Assembly: GCA_963818205.1 (NCBI GenBank)
Contig: CAWFRG010000017.1
Coordinates: 62,001-126,000 of the forward strand
Source of the DNA: CAVVYV01 sp963818205
Lineage (GTDB): Bacteria; Actinomycetota; Thermoleophilia; Solirubrobacterales; 70-9
DNA length: 64,000 nt
Direction of reading: 5' to 3'
Positions 8,619 through 17,483 of the stretch are shown here, in pieces (position 1 is the first letter of the stretch; each line of letters opens with the position of its first letter). A program made the position numbers and the translations under genes. Under the pieces are notes generated by a model that was not told the DNA's origin, did no database searches, and saw nothing but the letters and a program-made list of their open reading frames with translations.

Positions 8619-9992
8619 ATGGCGAAGCCGACCAAGGAACAGGAGATCACCGAGGAGCAGGCGAGCTCCCCGTTCTCCCCGATCGAGGAGGCGATCGAGG
8701 ACGTCCGGCGGGGCCGGATGGTGGTCGTCTGCGACGACGAGAGCCGCGAGAACGAGGGTGATCTCACCCTGGCGGCTCAGTTCGCGACTCCGGAGGCGAT
8801 CAACTTCATGGCCAAGCACGGGCGCGGCCTGATCTGCCTCGCGCTCACCGACGAGCGCTGCAACGAGCTCGGGCTCGACCTGATGGCCGCCAAGAACGAG
8901 GCGCCCTTCCAGACCGCCTTCACGGTCTCGGTGGAGGCGCGCGACGGCGTCACCACGGGGATCTCGGCCGCCGATCGCGCCCACACCGTGCAGGTGGCGA
9001 TCGACCCTCACTCAACCCCGGACGACCTGGTCCAGCCCGGCCACGTCTTCCCGCTGAAGGCCAAGGACGGAGGGGTGCTGGAGCGCACCGGGCAGACCGA
9101 GGCCGCGGTCGACCTCGCCCGCCTCGCCGGTCTGATCCCCGCCGGGGTGATCTGCGAGATCATGAACGAAGACGGGACGATGGCGAGGGTGCCGGACCTG
9201 GCCGAGTATTGCCGCCGCCATGACCTGAAGATGATCACCGTCGCCGACCTGATCGCCTACCGGCGGCGGACCGAGAAGCTGATCGAGCGGATCGTCTCCA
9301 CCAAGTTGCCGACCGCCTTCGGCGAGTTCACCGCGGTCGGCTACCGCTCGCTGATCGACGAGAAGCATCACGTCGCGATGGTCAAGGGCGAGGTCGCCGG
9401 CGCCGAGGACGTGCTGGTCCGTGTCCACTCCGAGTGCCTCACCGGCGACGTCTTCCACTCGCTGCGCTGCGACTGCGGCGAACAGCTCGAGGCCGCCCTG
9501 GCCAACATCGAGCGCGAGGGCCGCGGGGTGCTGCTCTACCTCTCCCAGGAGGGCCGAGGGATCGGCCTGCTCAACAAGCTCCGCGCCTACAAGCTCCAGG
9601 AGGAGGGGCTCGACACGGTTGACGCCAACCTGAAGCTCGGCCTCCCCGCCGACCTCCGTGACTACGGGATCGGCGCCCAGATCCTGGTCGACCTCGGCCT
9701 CAGCAGCATCCGGATCCTCACCAACAACCCGAAGAAGATCCACGGGCTCGAGGGATATGGGCTTTCGGTCACCGATCAGGTGCCGATCGAGACCGTTCCC
9801 AACCCCCACAACGAGTCCTATCTCCGGGCGAAGCGCGACCGGCTCGGCCACGGCCTCCACCATCAGGGACTGCCGCTGGACGAGCAGCTCCTCTTCGAGG
9901 AGCACCGCCGCGATGAGGAGCACCGCCGCGATGAGGAGCACCGCCGCGACGAGGAGCACCGCCGCGACGAGGAACGTGGCGAACCTGGCTGA
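8619..9992 (+). CDS. ribBA: Bifunctional 3,4-dihydroxy-2-butanone-4-phosphate synthase / GTP cyclohydrolase II
   Basis: The N-terminal half (residues about 20-220) makes the four-carbon precursor; DDESRENEGD and RAHTVQVAID are visible. The C-terminal half opens GTP; its zinc cysteines are in SECLTGDVFHSLRCDCGEQL, with the catalytic motif LLYLSQEGRGIGL. The start ATG 8619 follows GAAGAGGAG. The protein ends in about four and a half copies of the hexapeptide EEHRRD (18-bp DNA repeat), which is not part of the family fold. The last 17 bp overlap ribH. Confidence 0.96.
   Translation: MAKPTKEQEITEEQASSPFSPIEEAIEDVRRGRMVVVCDDESRENEGDLTLAAQFATPEAINFMAKHGRGLICLALTDERCNELGLDLMAAKNEAPFQTAFTVSVEARDGVTTGISAADRAHTVQVAIDPHSTPDDLVQPGHVFPLKAKDGGVLERTGQTEAAVDLARLAGLIPAGVICEIMNEDGTMARVPDLAEYCRRHDLKMITVADLIAYRRRTEKLIERIVSTKLPTAFGEFTAVGYRSLIDEKHHVAMVKGEVAGAEDVLVRVHSECLTGDVFHSLRCDCGEQLEAALANIEREGRGVLLYLSQEGRGIGLLNKLRAYKLQEEGLDTVDANLKLGLPADLRDYGIGAQILVDLGLSSIRILTNNPKKIHGLEGYGLSVTDQVPIETVPNPHNESYLRAKRDRLGHGLHHQGLPLDEQLLFEEHRRDEEHRRDEEHRRDEEHRRDEERGEPG
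9895..9972 (+). repeat. 18-bp tandem repeat coding for EEHRRD
   Basis: About 4.3 copies of GAGGAGCACCGCCGCGAY occur in a row, with only T/C changes in the last base between copies. They encode a charged, probably disordered or helical tail on RibBA. The array directly precedes the ribH start at 9976. Confidence 0.9.
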
Positions 9993-10422
9993 GCTCGAGT
10001 TCGCGATCTGCGTCGCGACCTTCTATGAAGATCTCGCCGAGCGCCTCGTCAACGGCGCGGTCGAGGCCTTCGGCGAGCAGGGGGTGGCGCCGACCTCGGT
10101 GCACACCTACGAGGTTCCGGGTGCGTTCGAGCTGCCGCTGGCCGCCAAGTGGTCCGCCGAGTCGGGCCACTTCGCAGGGGTCGCCTGCCTCGGGGTCGTG
10201 ATCCGGGGCGAGACCAATCACTACGACTACGTCTGCGCCGAGGCCGCCCGGGGAGTGCAGCAAGTGCAGCTCGATACCGGCGTCCCATGCGCCTTCGGCG
10301 TGATCACCTGCGATACCCGCGAGCAGGCCGAGGCGCGGGCCGGCGGCGGCAAGCGCGACCAGGGCCGCAACGCGGCGATCGCGGTGATGCGGATGGCGGA
10401 GCTCCGGCAGGCGCTGGACTGA
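9976..10422 (+). CDS. ribH: 6,7-dimethyl-8-ribityllumazine synthase
   Basis: RibH condenses the RibA/RibD product with dihydroxybutanone phosphate, giving the substrate of RibE. Family features are FYEDLAERLVNGA near the N-terminus, VPGAFELPLAAK, GVVIRGETNHYDYVC and PCAFGVITCDT. The GTG at 9976 gives 148 aa, the usual length, and sits inside the end of ribBA, so the two are likely coupled. It closes the riboflavin operon. Confidence 0.95.
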   Translation: MANLAELEFAICVATFYEDLAERLVNGAVEAFGEQGVAPTSVHTYEVPGAFELPLAAKWSAESGHFAGVACLGVVIRGETNHYDYVCAEAARGVQQVQLDTGVPCAFGVITCDTREQAEARAGGGKRDQGRNAAIAVMRMAELRQALD

Positions 10423-10460
10423 GCTTCAGTCCTCTTTACCCCGCTACCATCCCGCGGTCC

Positions 10461-10655
10461 ATGGCAAAGGTCTGTCACAGCTGCGGCAAGCGCCCCGCCT
10501 TCGGCAACTCGCGAAGCCACTCGATGGTGGCGACCCGCCGGCGCTTCAATCCGAACCTGCAGAAGGTGAGGATCCAGGAGGAGGGGGGACGCACCCGTCG
10601 CGTCTACGTCTGCGCCCGCTGCCTCAAGTCCAACAAGGTCACGAAAGCAGCATAA
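10461..10655 (+). CDS. rpmB: 50S ribosomal protein L28 (bL28), zinc-binding form
   Basis: This 64-residue basic protein shows the L28 core KVCHSCGKRPAFGNSRSHS and RRRFNPNLQKVRI. Two CxxC pairs (CHSC, CARC) mark the zinc-binding version of the protein. Many bacteria encode rpmB next to the DAK2-domain gene and recG, and the order here is the same. Confidence 0.97.
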   Translation: MAKVCHSCGKRPAFGNSRSHSMVATRRRFNPNLQKVRIQEEGGRTRRVYVCARCLKSNKVTKAA

Positions 10656-10694
10656 GCTTCGTCGGCGGCAGGGTCCGCAACCCAATCCCCTGCA

Positions 10695-12317
10695 TTGGCT
10701 GATCCCTCCATAGAGCGATTCAGGCGCGTCGTCAGCGCGGCCAGCGCCTACCTCGAGGAGCGCCGCCAGGAGGTCAACGACCTGAACGTCTTCCCGGTCG
10801 CCGACGGGGACACAGGTGACAACATGGCGCTCACCCTGCGAGCGGTGAGCGACGAGCTCGACCGGCTCGACGGCCAGATGGTCGACGAGGTCGGCCGCGA
10901 CGAGATCGTCAACGCGCTCGCCCGGGCGGCCCTGATGGGTGCGCGAGGGAACTCCGGTGTGATCCTCAGCCAGATTGTCCGGGGGGCCGCCGAGGAGCTC
11001 TCCAGCCGTCCCGGCGAGCTGATCGACCCCGTCCTGGTGGCGGCGTCGATGGCCCGCGCCGCCGACGCCGCCTACGATTCCGTGCGCGAGCCGGCGGAGG
11101 GGACGATGCTCACCGTCTTCAGGGAGATGGCGCACTCGGTCGCCAGGCGACTCGCCCACATGGAGCGCACCAGGCTCAACAGTGAGGCGACCCCGGAGGA
11201 CCAGGACCGGATGCTCGCCGGCCTCCTCGAGGAGGTCGTCAAGGATGGGGAGCGGGCGGTGGCAAGGACGCCGGGGCAGCTCGAGGTGCTGCGCGAGGCC
11301 GGGGTCGTCGACGCCGGCGCCCACGGCCTGGTGCTGATCTTCGCCGGCGTTGTCGCCGGCCTTCGGGGCGATGTCGAGGCTCCGAGCGTGCCGCACTATG
11401 CCCCGGCCGCCCACACGAGGCCTCAGCACGAGGACAGCCGCTTCCGCTACTGCACCAACTTCATCGTCACCGGCTCGGGACTGGATGGACGGTCGTTCGT
11501 CTCAGGACTGGAGAAGCTCGGCGACTCGGTCCTGGTCGTAGGCGGCGACGCGACGCTGAAGGTCCACGTCCACACCGACGAGCCCGAGACCGCGATGGCC
11601 CTGTTCGAGGGATCCGGCGAGGTCTCCCAGCTGGATGTCGCCGACATGCGAGAGCAGATCGCCGAGCGCACCGCCCGGCTTCAGGCGGGCCGCTGCGCCG
11701 CGGTCGCCGTCGTCTCGGGCGCCGGGATGCGCGAGCTCTACGAAGGCCTCGGTGCCTTCGTGGTCGGCGCCGGGGACACCTTCAACCCCTCGATCTATGA
11801 CCTCCTGGCGGCGATCCACGAGGTCCCCTCCGAGGAGGTGCTGGTGTTTCCCAACAACCCCAATGTGGTGATGGCGGCCGAGCGGGCGGCGGAGCTCTCC
11901 GACAAGGAGGCCCGGGTGGTGCCCTGCACCTCCCAGCAAGCGGGCCTCGTGGCGCTGGTCGAGCACAATCCAGAGGAGTCGATTGCGGTGAACGCTCGGC
12001 GCCTCGATGAGGCGCTGGCCGACGTCCGAGTGGGATCGGTCGCCGCCGCGGCCCGCGATGACACCAAGGGCCGCTTCGTCAAGGGCGACGCGGTCGGGTT
12101 CGTCGAGGAGGAGATCATCGCCTGGGGAGGGGCCGGCTCGACCCTGGCGGCAACCATCGCCGCGCTCGCCGAGGGCGCCGAGATCGTCACCGTGATCGGC
12201 GGCGCCGGAGCGCCGATCCCGCTCGAGGAGCTCGCCGGCCACGCCCCGCCCGAGGTCGAGTTGGAGCTTCACGAGGGCGGCCAGCAGCACTACTGGTGGC
12301 TGCTCGCCGCCCAGTGA
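10695..12317 (+). CDS. DAK2-domain protein, FakA-like fatty-acid kinase
   Basis: The N-terminal DAK2 domain contains NVFPVADGDTGDNMALT, with the Asp residues that bind Mg-ATP, and ARGNSGVILSQI. A long C-terminal half (DegV-like and regulatory regions) follows, for a total of 540 aa, the usual FakA/YloV length. FakA with a FakB partner phosphorylates exogenous fatty acids for phospholipid synthesis. No fakB is visible here, so substrate and role are inferred from the family. The TTG start follows rpmB by 39 bp. The stop overlaps the next gene's GTG. Confidence 0.85.
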   Translation: MADPSIERFRRVVSAASAYLEERRQEVNDLNVFPVADGDTGDNMALTLRAVSDELDRLDGQMVDEVGRDEIVNALARAALMGARGNSGVILSQIVRGAAEELSSRPGELIDPVLVAASMARAADAAYDSVREPAEGTMLTVFREMAHSVARRLAHMERTRLNSEATPEDQDRMLAGLLEEVVKDGERAVARTPGQLEVLREAGVVDAGAHGLVLIFAGVVAGLRGDVEAPSVPHYAPAAHTRPQHEDSRFRYCTNFIVTGSGLDGRSFVSGLEKLGDSVLVVGGDATLKVHVHTDEPETAMALFEGSGEVSQLDVADMREQIAERTARLQAGRCAAVAVVSGAGMRELYEGLGAFVVGAGDTFNPSIYDLLAAIHEVPSEEVLVFPNNPNVVMAAERAAELSDKEARVVPCTSQQAGLVALVEHNPEESIAVNARRLDEALADVRVGSVAAAARDDTKGRFVKGDAVGFVEEEIIAWGGAGSTLAATIAALAEGAEIVTVIGGAGAPIPLEELAGHAPPEVELELHEGGQQHYWWLLAAQ

Positions 12318-13084
12318 GCCTGCCGCTGCTCTGGCAGTACAGCTTCTCCAACTTCAACGAGAAGGCGCGCTGGGCGCTCGACTTCAAGCGAATCCCTCAC
12401 CGCCGGCACTCGCTGCTGCCGGGTGGGCCGAAGGCGATGGCGTTCTCGCGCGGAGATGGGACGCTGCCGGTGCTCGACCTCGACGGCGAACGGATCGTGG
12501 ACTCGACCCGGATCATCGAGGAGCTGGAGCGGCGCTTCCCTGAGCGGCCGCTCTATCCGGAGGACGCCGCCGAGCGCCGCCGCGCTCTCGAGCTCGAGGA
12601 CTACTTCGACGAGCACGCGGGACACGACATGCGGCGGGTCGGCTTCTGGGAGTTCCGAGACGAGAGGGCGTACGCCGGTTCGTTCCTGACCACCGATCAG
12701 GGCCGCGCGAACCGGCTGGCGGTGAAAGCCGCGATGCCCGTGATCTTCCCGGTCGCGTGGCGATACATGAACCGGCGCTACGACTTCAGCGAGGAGGGCT
12801 CCGAGCGCAGCCGCGGGGCGCTGATCGCGGCGCTCGATCGAATCGAGTCGGAGCGGGGTAGTGGCGACTACCTGGTCGGGGACGGTTTCACCGTCGCCGA
12901 CCTGACCGCGGCGGCGCTGCTCTTCCCCCTCGCCTGGCCGCCGGAATACCCCTACGAGGTCCCCGAGCCGCCGCCGTCGGCGTTCTTCGATTCGCTCCGG
13001 GATCACCCCGCCGTCGCCTGGATCGGCGAGACCTACCGCCGCCACCGCGGCGAGTCCGCCGAGGTCATCGGACGCCGGCCCTAG
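12314..13084 (+). CDS. Glutathione S-transferase-fold protein
   Basis: The first 80 residues have a thioredoxin-like GST N-domain (LWQYSFSNFNEKARWALD, then GTLPVLDLDGERIVDSTRII with the conserved Ser/Thr pocket). An all-helical C-domain follows. The substrate is unknown, and many actinobacterial members do not use glutathione. The GTG start 12314 overlaps the upstream stop, suggesting coupling to the DAK2 gene. Confidence 0.8.
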   Translation: MSLPLLWQYSFSNFNEKARWALDFKRIPHRRHSLLPGGPKAMAFSRGDGTLPVLDLDGERIVDSTRIIEELERRFPERPLYPEDAAERRRALELEDYFDEHAGHDMRRVGFWEFRDERAYAGSFLTTDQGRANRLAVKAAMPVIFPVAWRYMNRRYDFSEEGSERSRGALIAALDRIESERGSGDYLVGDGFTVADLTAAALLFPLAWPPEYPYEVPEPPPSAFFDSLRDHPAVAWIGETYRRHRGESAEVIGRRP

Positions 13085-13095
13085 CCTTCAACCGG

Positions 13096-15299
13096 ATGGA
13101 GGCCGCGCTCAAGCCCGATCCGGCGCCCCTCGAGCCGTACCTGCCGCGGGCGATCGGCGGCGGTGAGCCGCTCGGCCGCGAGCGCCTGCTCGCGGCCCCG
13201 CTGCGCTCGGCGCCGCAGCCGGCGATCCTCGAGGCACCGGTGACGAAACTGCGCGGAGCGGGGCCGAAGCTGAGCGAGGCTGCCGCCGAGATCGGGATCG
13301 GGAGCCTCGGTGACCTCCTCCGTCACCTCCCCCACAGCTACCGCGACCGGGCGGACCCGGTTGGCCTCGGGGAGCTGAAGCTTGGGGAGGAGGCGACCGT
13401 CGAGGTCGAGGTGCGGAGCTCGAAGCTTCGGCCGACCCGCCGCCGCCGGCTCACCATCCTCGAGGCCGAGATCGTCGACGAGAGCGGCGGTGCGAAGGCG
13501 GTCTGGTTCAACCGCGCCTGGCTCGCCGATCGCCTCAAACCGGGCACGAGGCTGCTCCTTCGCGGCAAGCTCGAGAAGCGAGGATTCACGGTCGCCGAGC
13601 ACGAGCTGCTCGACTCGGCTGCATCCAACGCCCCTGCCGGGGCTGCACACCCTCGGGATCGTCCCCGTCCACCCGGCCTCCGAGCGGCTTCGCCCCCAGC
13701 GGATCCGCGAGTGGGCCTGGCAGGCGGTGAGCATCGCGCGAAACGCGGTGGAGCCGCTGCCGGGCCCCCTGCGGGCCGAGCTGCGGATGCCGGGCGTGGC
13801 GGACGCGCTGGTCGCCTCCCACTTCCCCTCCGACCGCCACCAGGCCGAGGCCGCTCGCGAGCGGCTCGCCTTCGAGGAGCTCTTTCTCTACCAGGCGGCG
13901 CTGGCGGCGCGGCGAGGGCGGAGGCTCGAGTCCGGCCGCGGGCCGCAGCTGCCCGGGCCCGGGGTCCAGGTGGGGAAATGGCTCGACTCGCTGCCCGTTC
14001 GCCCTCACCGGCGACCAGGCCCGGGCGATCGAGGAGGTCGACGGCGACCTCGGCGGCCCCGAGCCGATGCAGCGGCTGCTGATGGGAGAAGTCGGCTCCG
14101 GCAAGACGGTAATCGCTACCTACGCGATGCTGCGGGCGCTGGAGGGGGGCCACCAGGCGGCGCTGATGGCGCCCACCGAGACGCTCGCCGAGCAGCACTT
14201 CCGGACGCTCGAGTCGCTGCTCGCCGGCGAGCCGGCGCCGCTGGCGCTGCTCACCTCGGCCACTCCGGCACCCCGGCGGGCGGAGCTGCTCGGCTCGCTG
14301 GCCGCCGGCCAGCCGGCGATCGTGGTCGGCACCCACGCCCTGATCGAGGAGACGGTCGAGTTCGGCTCGCTCGCCGTCGCCGTCGTCGACGAGCAGCACC
14401 GCTTCGGGGTGCGCCAGCGCGCGGCGCTCGACCGCAAGGGCCCCGGCTCCCTGCTGCCCCACGTCCTCCACATGACTGCGACCCCGATCCCGCGGACCCT
14501 CTCGCTGACCGCCTACGGCGATCTCGAGACCACGGCGCTGCGGGAGCTTCCCGCCGGCCGCCGCCCGATCCGCACCGAGGTGGTCGACGACGAAGGCCGG
14601 GCGGGCGCCTATGAGTTCATTCGCGAGCGCCTCCGGGAGGGCCGGCAGGCCTACGTCGTCTGCCCCCTGGTGAGCGAGTCGGCTATGACCGAGGCGCGCG
14701 CCGCTGAGGCCGAGGCCGAGCGGCTCTCTCGCGGTGAGCTCCGCGACTTCCGGATCGAGTTGCTGCACGGGCAGATGCCCTCGGAGGCGAAGGCGCGGGC
14801 GATGGACCGCTTCATCGCCGGCAAGGCCGACGTCCTGGTGGCGACCACGGTGATCGAGGTCGGGGTCGACGTCGCCAACGCCTCCGTGATGCTGGTAGAG
14901 GGGGCGGAGCGCTACGGGCTCTCCCAGCTCCACCAGCTGCGTGGAAGGGTGGGCCGGGGTGAGCACGACTCGGTTTGCATCCTCTTCGGCGATCCCGAGT
15001 CGGAGGCCGCCCGAGCGCGGCTGGAGGCAATCGCCACCGAGGGCGACGGCTTCAAGCTCGCCGAGGTCGATCTCTCGATCCGCGGCGAGGGCGAGATCCT
15101 GGGGACGCGCCAGCACGGCCTGCCCCGCTTCCGGGCCGCCACACTTCCCGAGGACATGGCGCTGCTCCTGGAGGCGCGGCGGCGGGTCCGCGAGCTGCTC
15201 GCTCGCCACGGCTCGCTGGAGGCGCCGGCGCTCGGACCGCTGATGGGCGAGGCGCGCCGGCGATTCGGCGACGAGCGGGTCGAGCAGATAGCCGCCTAG
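13096..15299 (+). CDS. recG: ATP-dependent DNA helicase RecG, two frameshifts
   Basis: RecG remodels stalled forks and Holliday junctions. Three segments in three frames join into one protein: the wedge/OB domain (residues about 1-175), a middle part with GIVPVHPASERL, and the helicase core. The core has GEVGSGKT, DEQHRFGVRQR, MTATPIPRTLSLT and QLRGRVGRG. The breaks are near 13615 and 13995, each explained by one base. The joined product of about 730 aa is normal for RecG. The start ATG 13096 is 11 bp after the GST gene. Confidence 0.92.
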
Positions 15300-15313
15300 C
15301 GTGATGAGAGGGT

Positions 15314-15352
15314 GCAGCGGAAGCAAAGCTGAGCAGCAACCCGATTTGTGAT
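15314..15352 (+). repeat. Dispersed palindromic repeat, diverged copy C (recG-rsmD gap)
   Basis: Between recG and rsmD, GAGCAGCAACCCGATTTGT aligns with the GAGGAGCAACCCGTTTNAT tail of copies A and B, and the preceding CAGCGGAAGCAAAGCTGAG is a diverged hairpin arm. The match is weaker than A to B. Confidence 0.45.
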
Positions 15353-15932
15353 GGCAGAGATGCGGATCACCGGGGGCGAGCTCCGCGGGCGACGCCTGTA
15401 CGTCCCAAAAGCGGGAATTCGTCCGACCACCGGCCGCGTCCGGGAGGCGATCTTCTCGATGCTGGGTAGCGTTGAGGGTGCGATCGTGCTCGACCTCTTC
15501 TGCGGAAGTGGGGCACTGGGAATCGAGGCGCTCTCTCGAGGGGCCGCCGACGCCACCTTCGTCGACGTCAAGCCGGGCGCCGTGAGCCGGAATCTGGAGG
15601 AGCTTGGGATCACGGGCGGCGAGCCGGATCGAGGCCGGGTCGTGATGTCGGATGTCCTGGACTTCCTGGAACGCGAGGCTTCCCTCGGGCCGACGATCCG
15701 ATACGACCTGATCCTCTGCGATCCGCCATATAGACTCGCCGCCGGTCTTGCCACGGGCCTTGACAGCCTCATCCCCGGTGTCCTGGCGGAGGGAGGCAGG
15801 GTGGTAATCGAAACAACTGCTCGAGATCCCTTGGAGCTCTCGTATCCATTGACCAAGGACCGCAGCTACGGCGACACGCTGGTCCGCGTCTACACCCCTG
15901 CGCCGGTCGACGCGGGAAAGGAGCAGACGTGA
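15351..15932 (+). CDS. rsmD: 16S rRNA (guanine(966)-N(2))-methyltransferase
   Basis: RsmD methylates G966 of 16S rRNA during 30S assembly. Motifs are the substrate-binding RPTTGRVREAIFSML, the SAM site LDLFCGSGALGIEALSRGA and the catalytic DPPY (LILCDPPYRL). The length, 193 aa, is typical. It precedes coaD, with which it overlaps by four bases, a very common gene pair. Confidence 0.93.
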   Translation: MAEMRITGGELRGRRLYVPKAGIRPTTGRVREAIFSMLGSVEGAIVLDLFCGSGALGIEALSRGAADATFVDVKPGAVSRNLEELGITGGEPDRGRVVMSDVLDFLEREASLGPTIRYDLILCDPPYRLAAGLATGLDSLIPGVLAEGGRVVIETTARDPLELSYPLTKDRSYGDTLVRVYTPAPVDAGKEQT

Positions 15933-16426
15933 ACCCCGACGGCAGGGTGGCGGTCTGCCCCGGCAGCTACGACCCGGTCACCAACGGGCACATCGACATC
16001 ATCACCCGCACCGCCCGCGTGTTCGAGCGGGTGGTGGTCGGGGTGGTCAACCGGCCGGTCCGCAAGGAGAAGACCCTGTTCACGGCGGAGGAGCGGAAGG
16101 GATTCATCGAGGAGGCGACCGCCGGTCTCGGCAACGTCGATGTCGAGGTGATGTCGAACCTGCTGGTCGAGTTCGCCCGGGAGCACGGCGCCGGCGCGAT
16201 CATCAAGGGCTTGCGGGCGATCTCGGACTTCGAGTACGAATTCGAGATGAATCAGCTGAACCGGAAGCTGGCGGCCGACATCGAGAGCATGTACATCTTC
16301 GCCTCGGCCAACTACAGCTTCCTCTCCTCGACCGGAGTGAAGGAGATCGCCACCTTCGGGGGAGACGTCTCCGACCTGGTGCCGGCACCGGTGGCGAAGG
16401 CGCTGGCCGAGCGTTTGGCCCGCTGA
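15929..16426 (+). CDS. coaD: Phosphopantetheine adenylyltransferase
   Basis: CoaD makes dephospho-CoA from 4'-phosphopantetheine and ATP. The nucleotidyltransferase signature GSYDPVTNGH and the second motif SFLSSTGVKEIA are intact; length is 165 aa. The GTG start overlaps the rsmD stop. Confidence 0.96.
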   Translation: MNPDGRVAVCPGSYDPVTNGHIDIITRTARVFERVVVGVVNRPVRKEKTLFTAEERKGFIEEATAGLGNVDVEVMSNLLVEFAREHGAGAIIKGLRAISDFEYEFEMNQLNRKLAADIESMYIFASANYSFLSSTGVKEIATFGGDVSDLVPAPVAKALAERLAR

Positions 16427-16535
16427 GAGGGCGCTTTTTTCCTGCGTAAGAGCTGGGCAGGAGCTTGCAGTTCGGCGCCGAAACTGAAACCGATGCCGGT
16501 CAACACGGCGACTGCGTAAGCTTTAGCGACTTCAA

Positions 16536-17003
16536 ATGGACGTTCTAGTACTTATCGACAAGCTCGACGACCTGGTTCACAACGCGCGGCCCGTGCCGCT
16601 CACTGACCAGGTGCGCGTCGATCGCGAGGAGATCTACGACATCCTCGACCAGATGCGCGCCACGATCCCCGAGGAGATCAAGCAGGCGCGCTGGATCGTC
16701 AAGGAGCGTCAGGAGATGCTCGCCGAGGCGAAGCGCGAGGCCGAGCGGATCGTCAAGGAAGCGCGCGAGCAGCAGGCGCGGCTGGTGGCAAACGAGGAGA
16801 TCACCCGGCAGGCCGAGCGGGCTGCCGAGGAGATCGTCGAGGAGGCGCGGGAGCGCGAGCGCGAGATTCGCCTCGGCGCCGAGGACTACGCCGACGACAT
16901 CCTCTCGACCCTCGAGGTCAACCTCCAGAAGTTCCTGCAGGCAGTGCAGCGCGGCCGCGACCGGCTCCAGGGCCGTGAGCGCGAGCCCTCCGAGATCGGT
17001 TAG
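16536..17003 (+). CDS. DivIVA/SepIVA-like coiled-coil cell-division protein
   Basis: The 155-residue protein is almost entirely helical and charged. A short N-terminal segment (MDVLVLIDKLDDLVHNARPV) is followed by a long coiled coil (about 45-125) rich in Glu, Arg and Ala. In mycobacteria, SepIVA is a DivIVA-like septal protein with this size and layout. I infer a role in septum or polar growth from sequence style and from its place between coaD and the yceD-rpmF cluster. The 110-bp gap upstream probably holds its own promoter, but no strong box is visible. Confidence 0.72.
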   Translation: MDVLVLIDKLDDLVHNARPVPLTDQVRVDREEIYDILDQMRATIPEEIKQARWIVKERQEMLAEAKREAERIVKEAREQQARLVANEEITRQAERAAEEIVEEAREREREIRLGAEDYADDILSTLEVNLQKFLQAVQRGRDRLQGREREPSEIG

Positions 17004-17040
17004 CTACTTCACGCGAAGCAGTCGCCAATAGGCTCCTCCG

Positions 17041-17196
17041 ATGACGGAGGAGCTGGCCGTTGGCGTTGCCGAGGTGCTGGCCGAACGCACGGGCGAGCGC
17101 CCCACTGAGGTCGAGCTCAGCCAGATCCCTGGCGGTGCCTCCCGTGAGACCTGGCTCGCCGAGGCGGGCCGACCGGCGCTCGAGCATCCTCGGTGA
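17041..17196 (+). pseudogene. Truncated aminoglycoside-phosphotransferase-family gene (5' end only)
   Basis: The 51-codon frame MTEELAVGVAEVLAERTG ending in GGASRETWLAEAGRPALE matches the start of APH-fold kinases of the type linked to acyl-CoA metabolism (the GGASRETW block). It stops after the first strand pair and lacks the catalytic loop. It collides head-on with the truncated SDR fragment, which fits a deletion that removed the 3' parts of both genes. Confidence 0.6.
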
Positions 17197-17464
17197 GGCA
17201 GGATCTGGACGGCGCGGAAGCGCGCCGCTGAGGTTGCGTCGATTCGCGCGACCACTGCTCTGGCCGTCATCCGGTGCGCTGGGGCGCTCAGGTCGGTGAT
17301 CCGGTCCTGGAGACGCAGACGTCGATCTCGCTCGGTCAGGGAGCTCCTCGGCGACGAGATCGAGCTGGAGGTCGCAGCCCACCGCACGGTCGAGTGCTGA
17401 TGGCCTCGAGCCCGTCGGAGCGCAGCCGCTCGGCGATCGTGGCGCCGATCCCCGCCAGCGACAT
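17170..17464 (-). pseudogene. Truncated, frame-broken short-chain dehydrogenase fragment
   Basis: Reading the minus strand through frame changes gives SDR landmarks in order: GIGATIAERLRSDG (cofactor Gly motif), a DRAVGCDLQLD segment, DVCVS, ITDLSAPAHRMT, then pieces of the NLSGA-FRAVQ helix. The catalytic Ser/Tyr/Lys region is missing. It sits 19 bp downstream of the enoyl-CoA hydratase gene on the same strand, so it was probably the third gene of that operon. Confidence 0.55.
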
Positions 17465-17483
17465 GCTGCTCCGCAGAGCCGGC

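Noticed and set aside
9895..9972. CRISPR-like array
   Set aside because: Unit is 18 bp with no spacers and in frame within ribBA; a coding tandem repeat.
13338..15326. 662-codon minus-strand open frame opposite recG
   Set aside because: Shadow frame caused by codon bias; helicase motifs are on the plus strand.
16427..16535. Terminator after coaD from the T-run at about 16433-16438
   Set aside because: GCGCTTTTTT lacks a convincing preceding stem.
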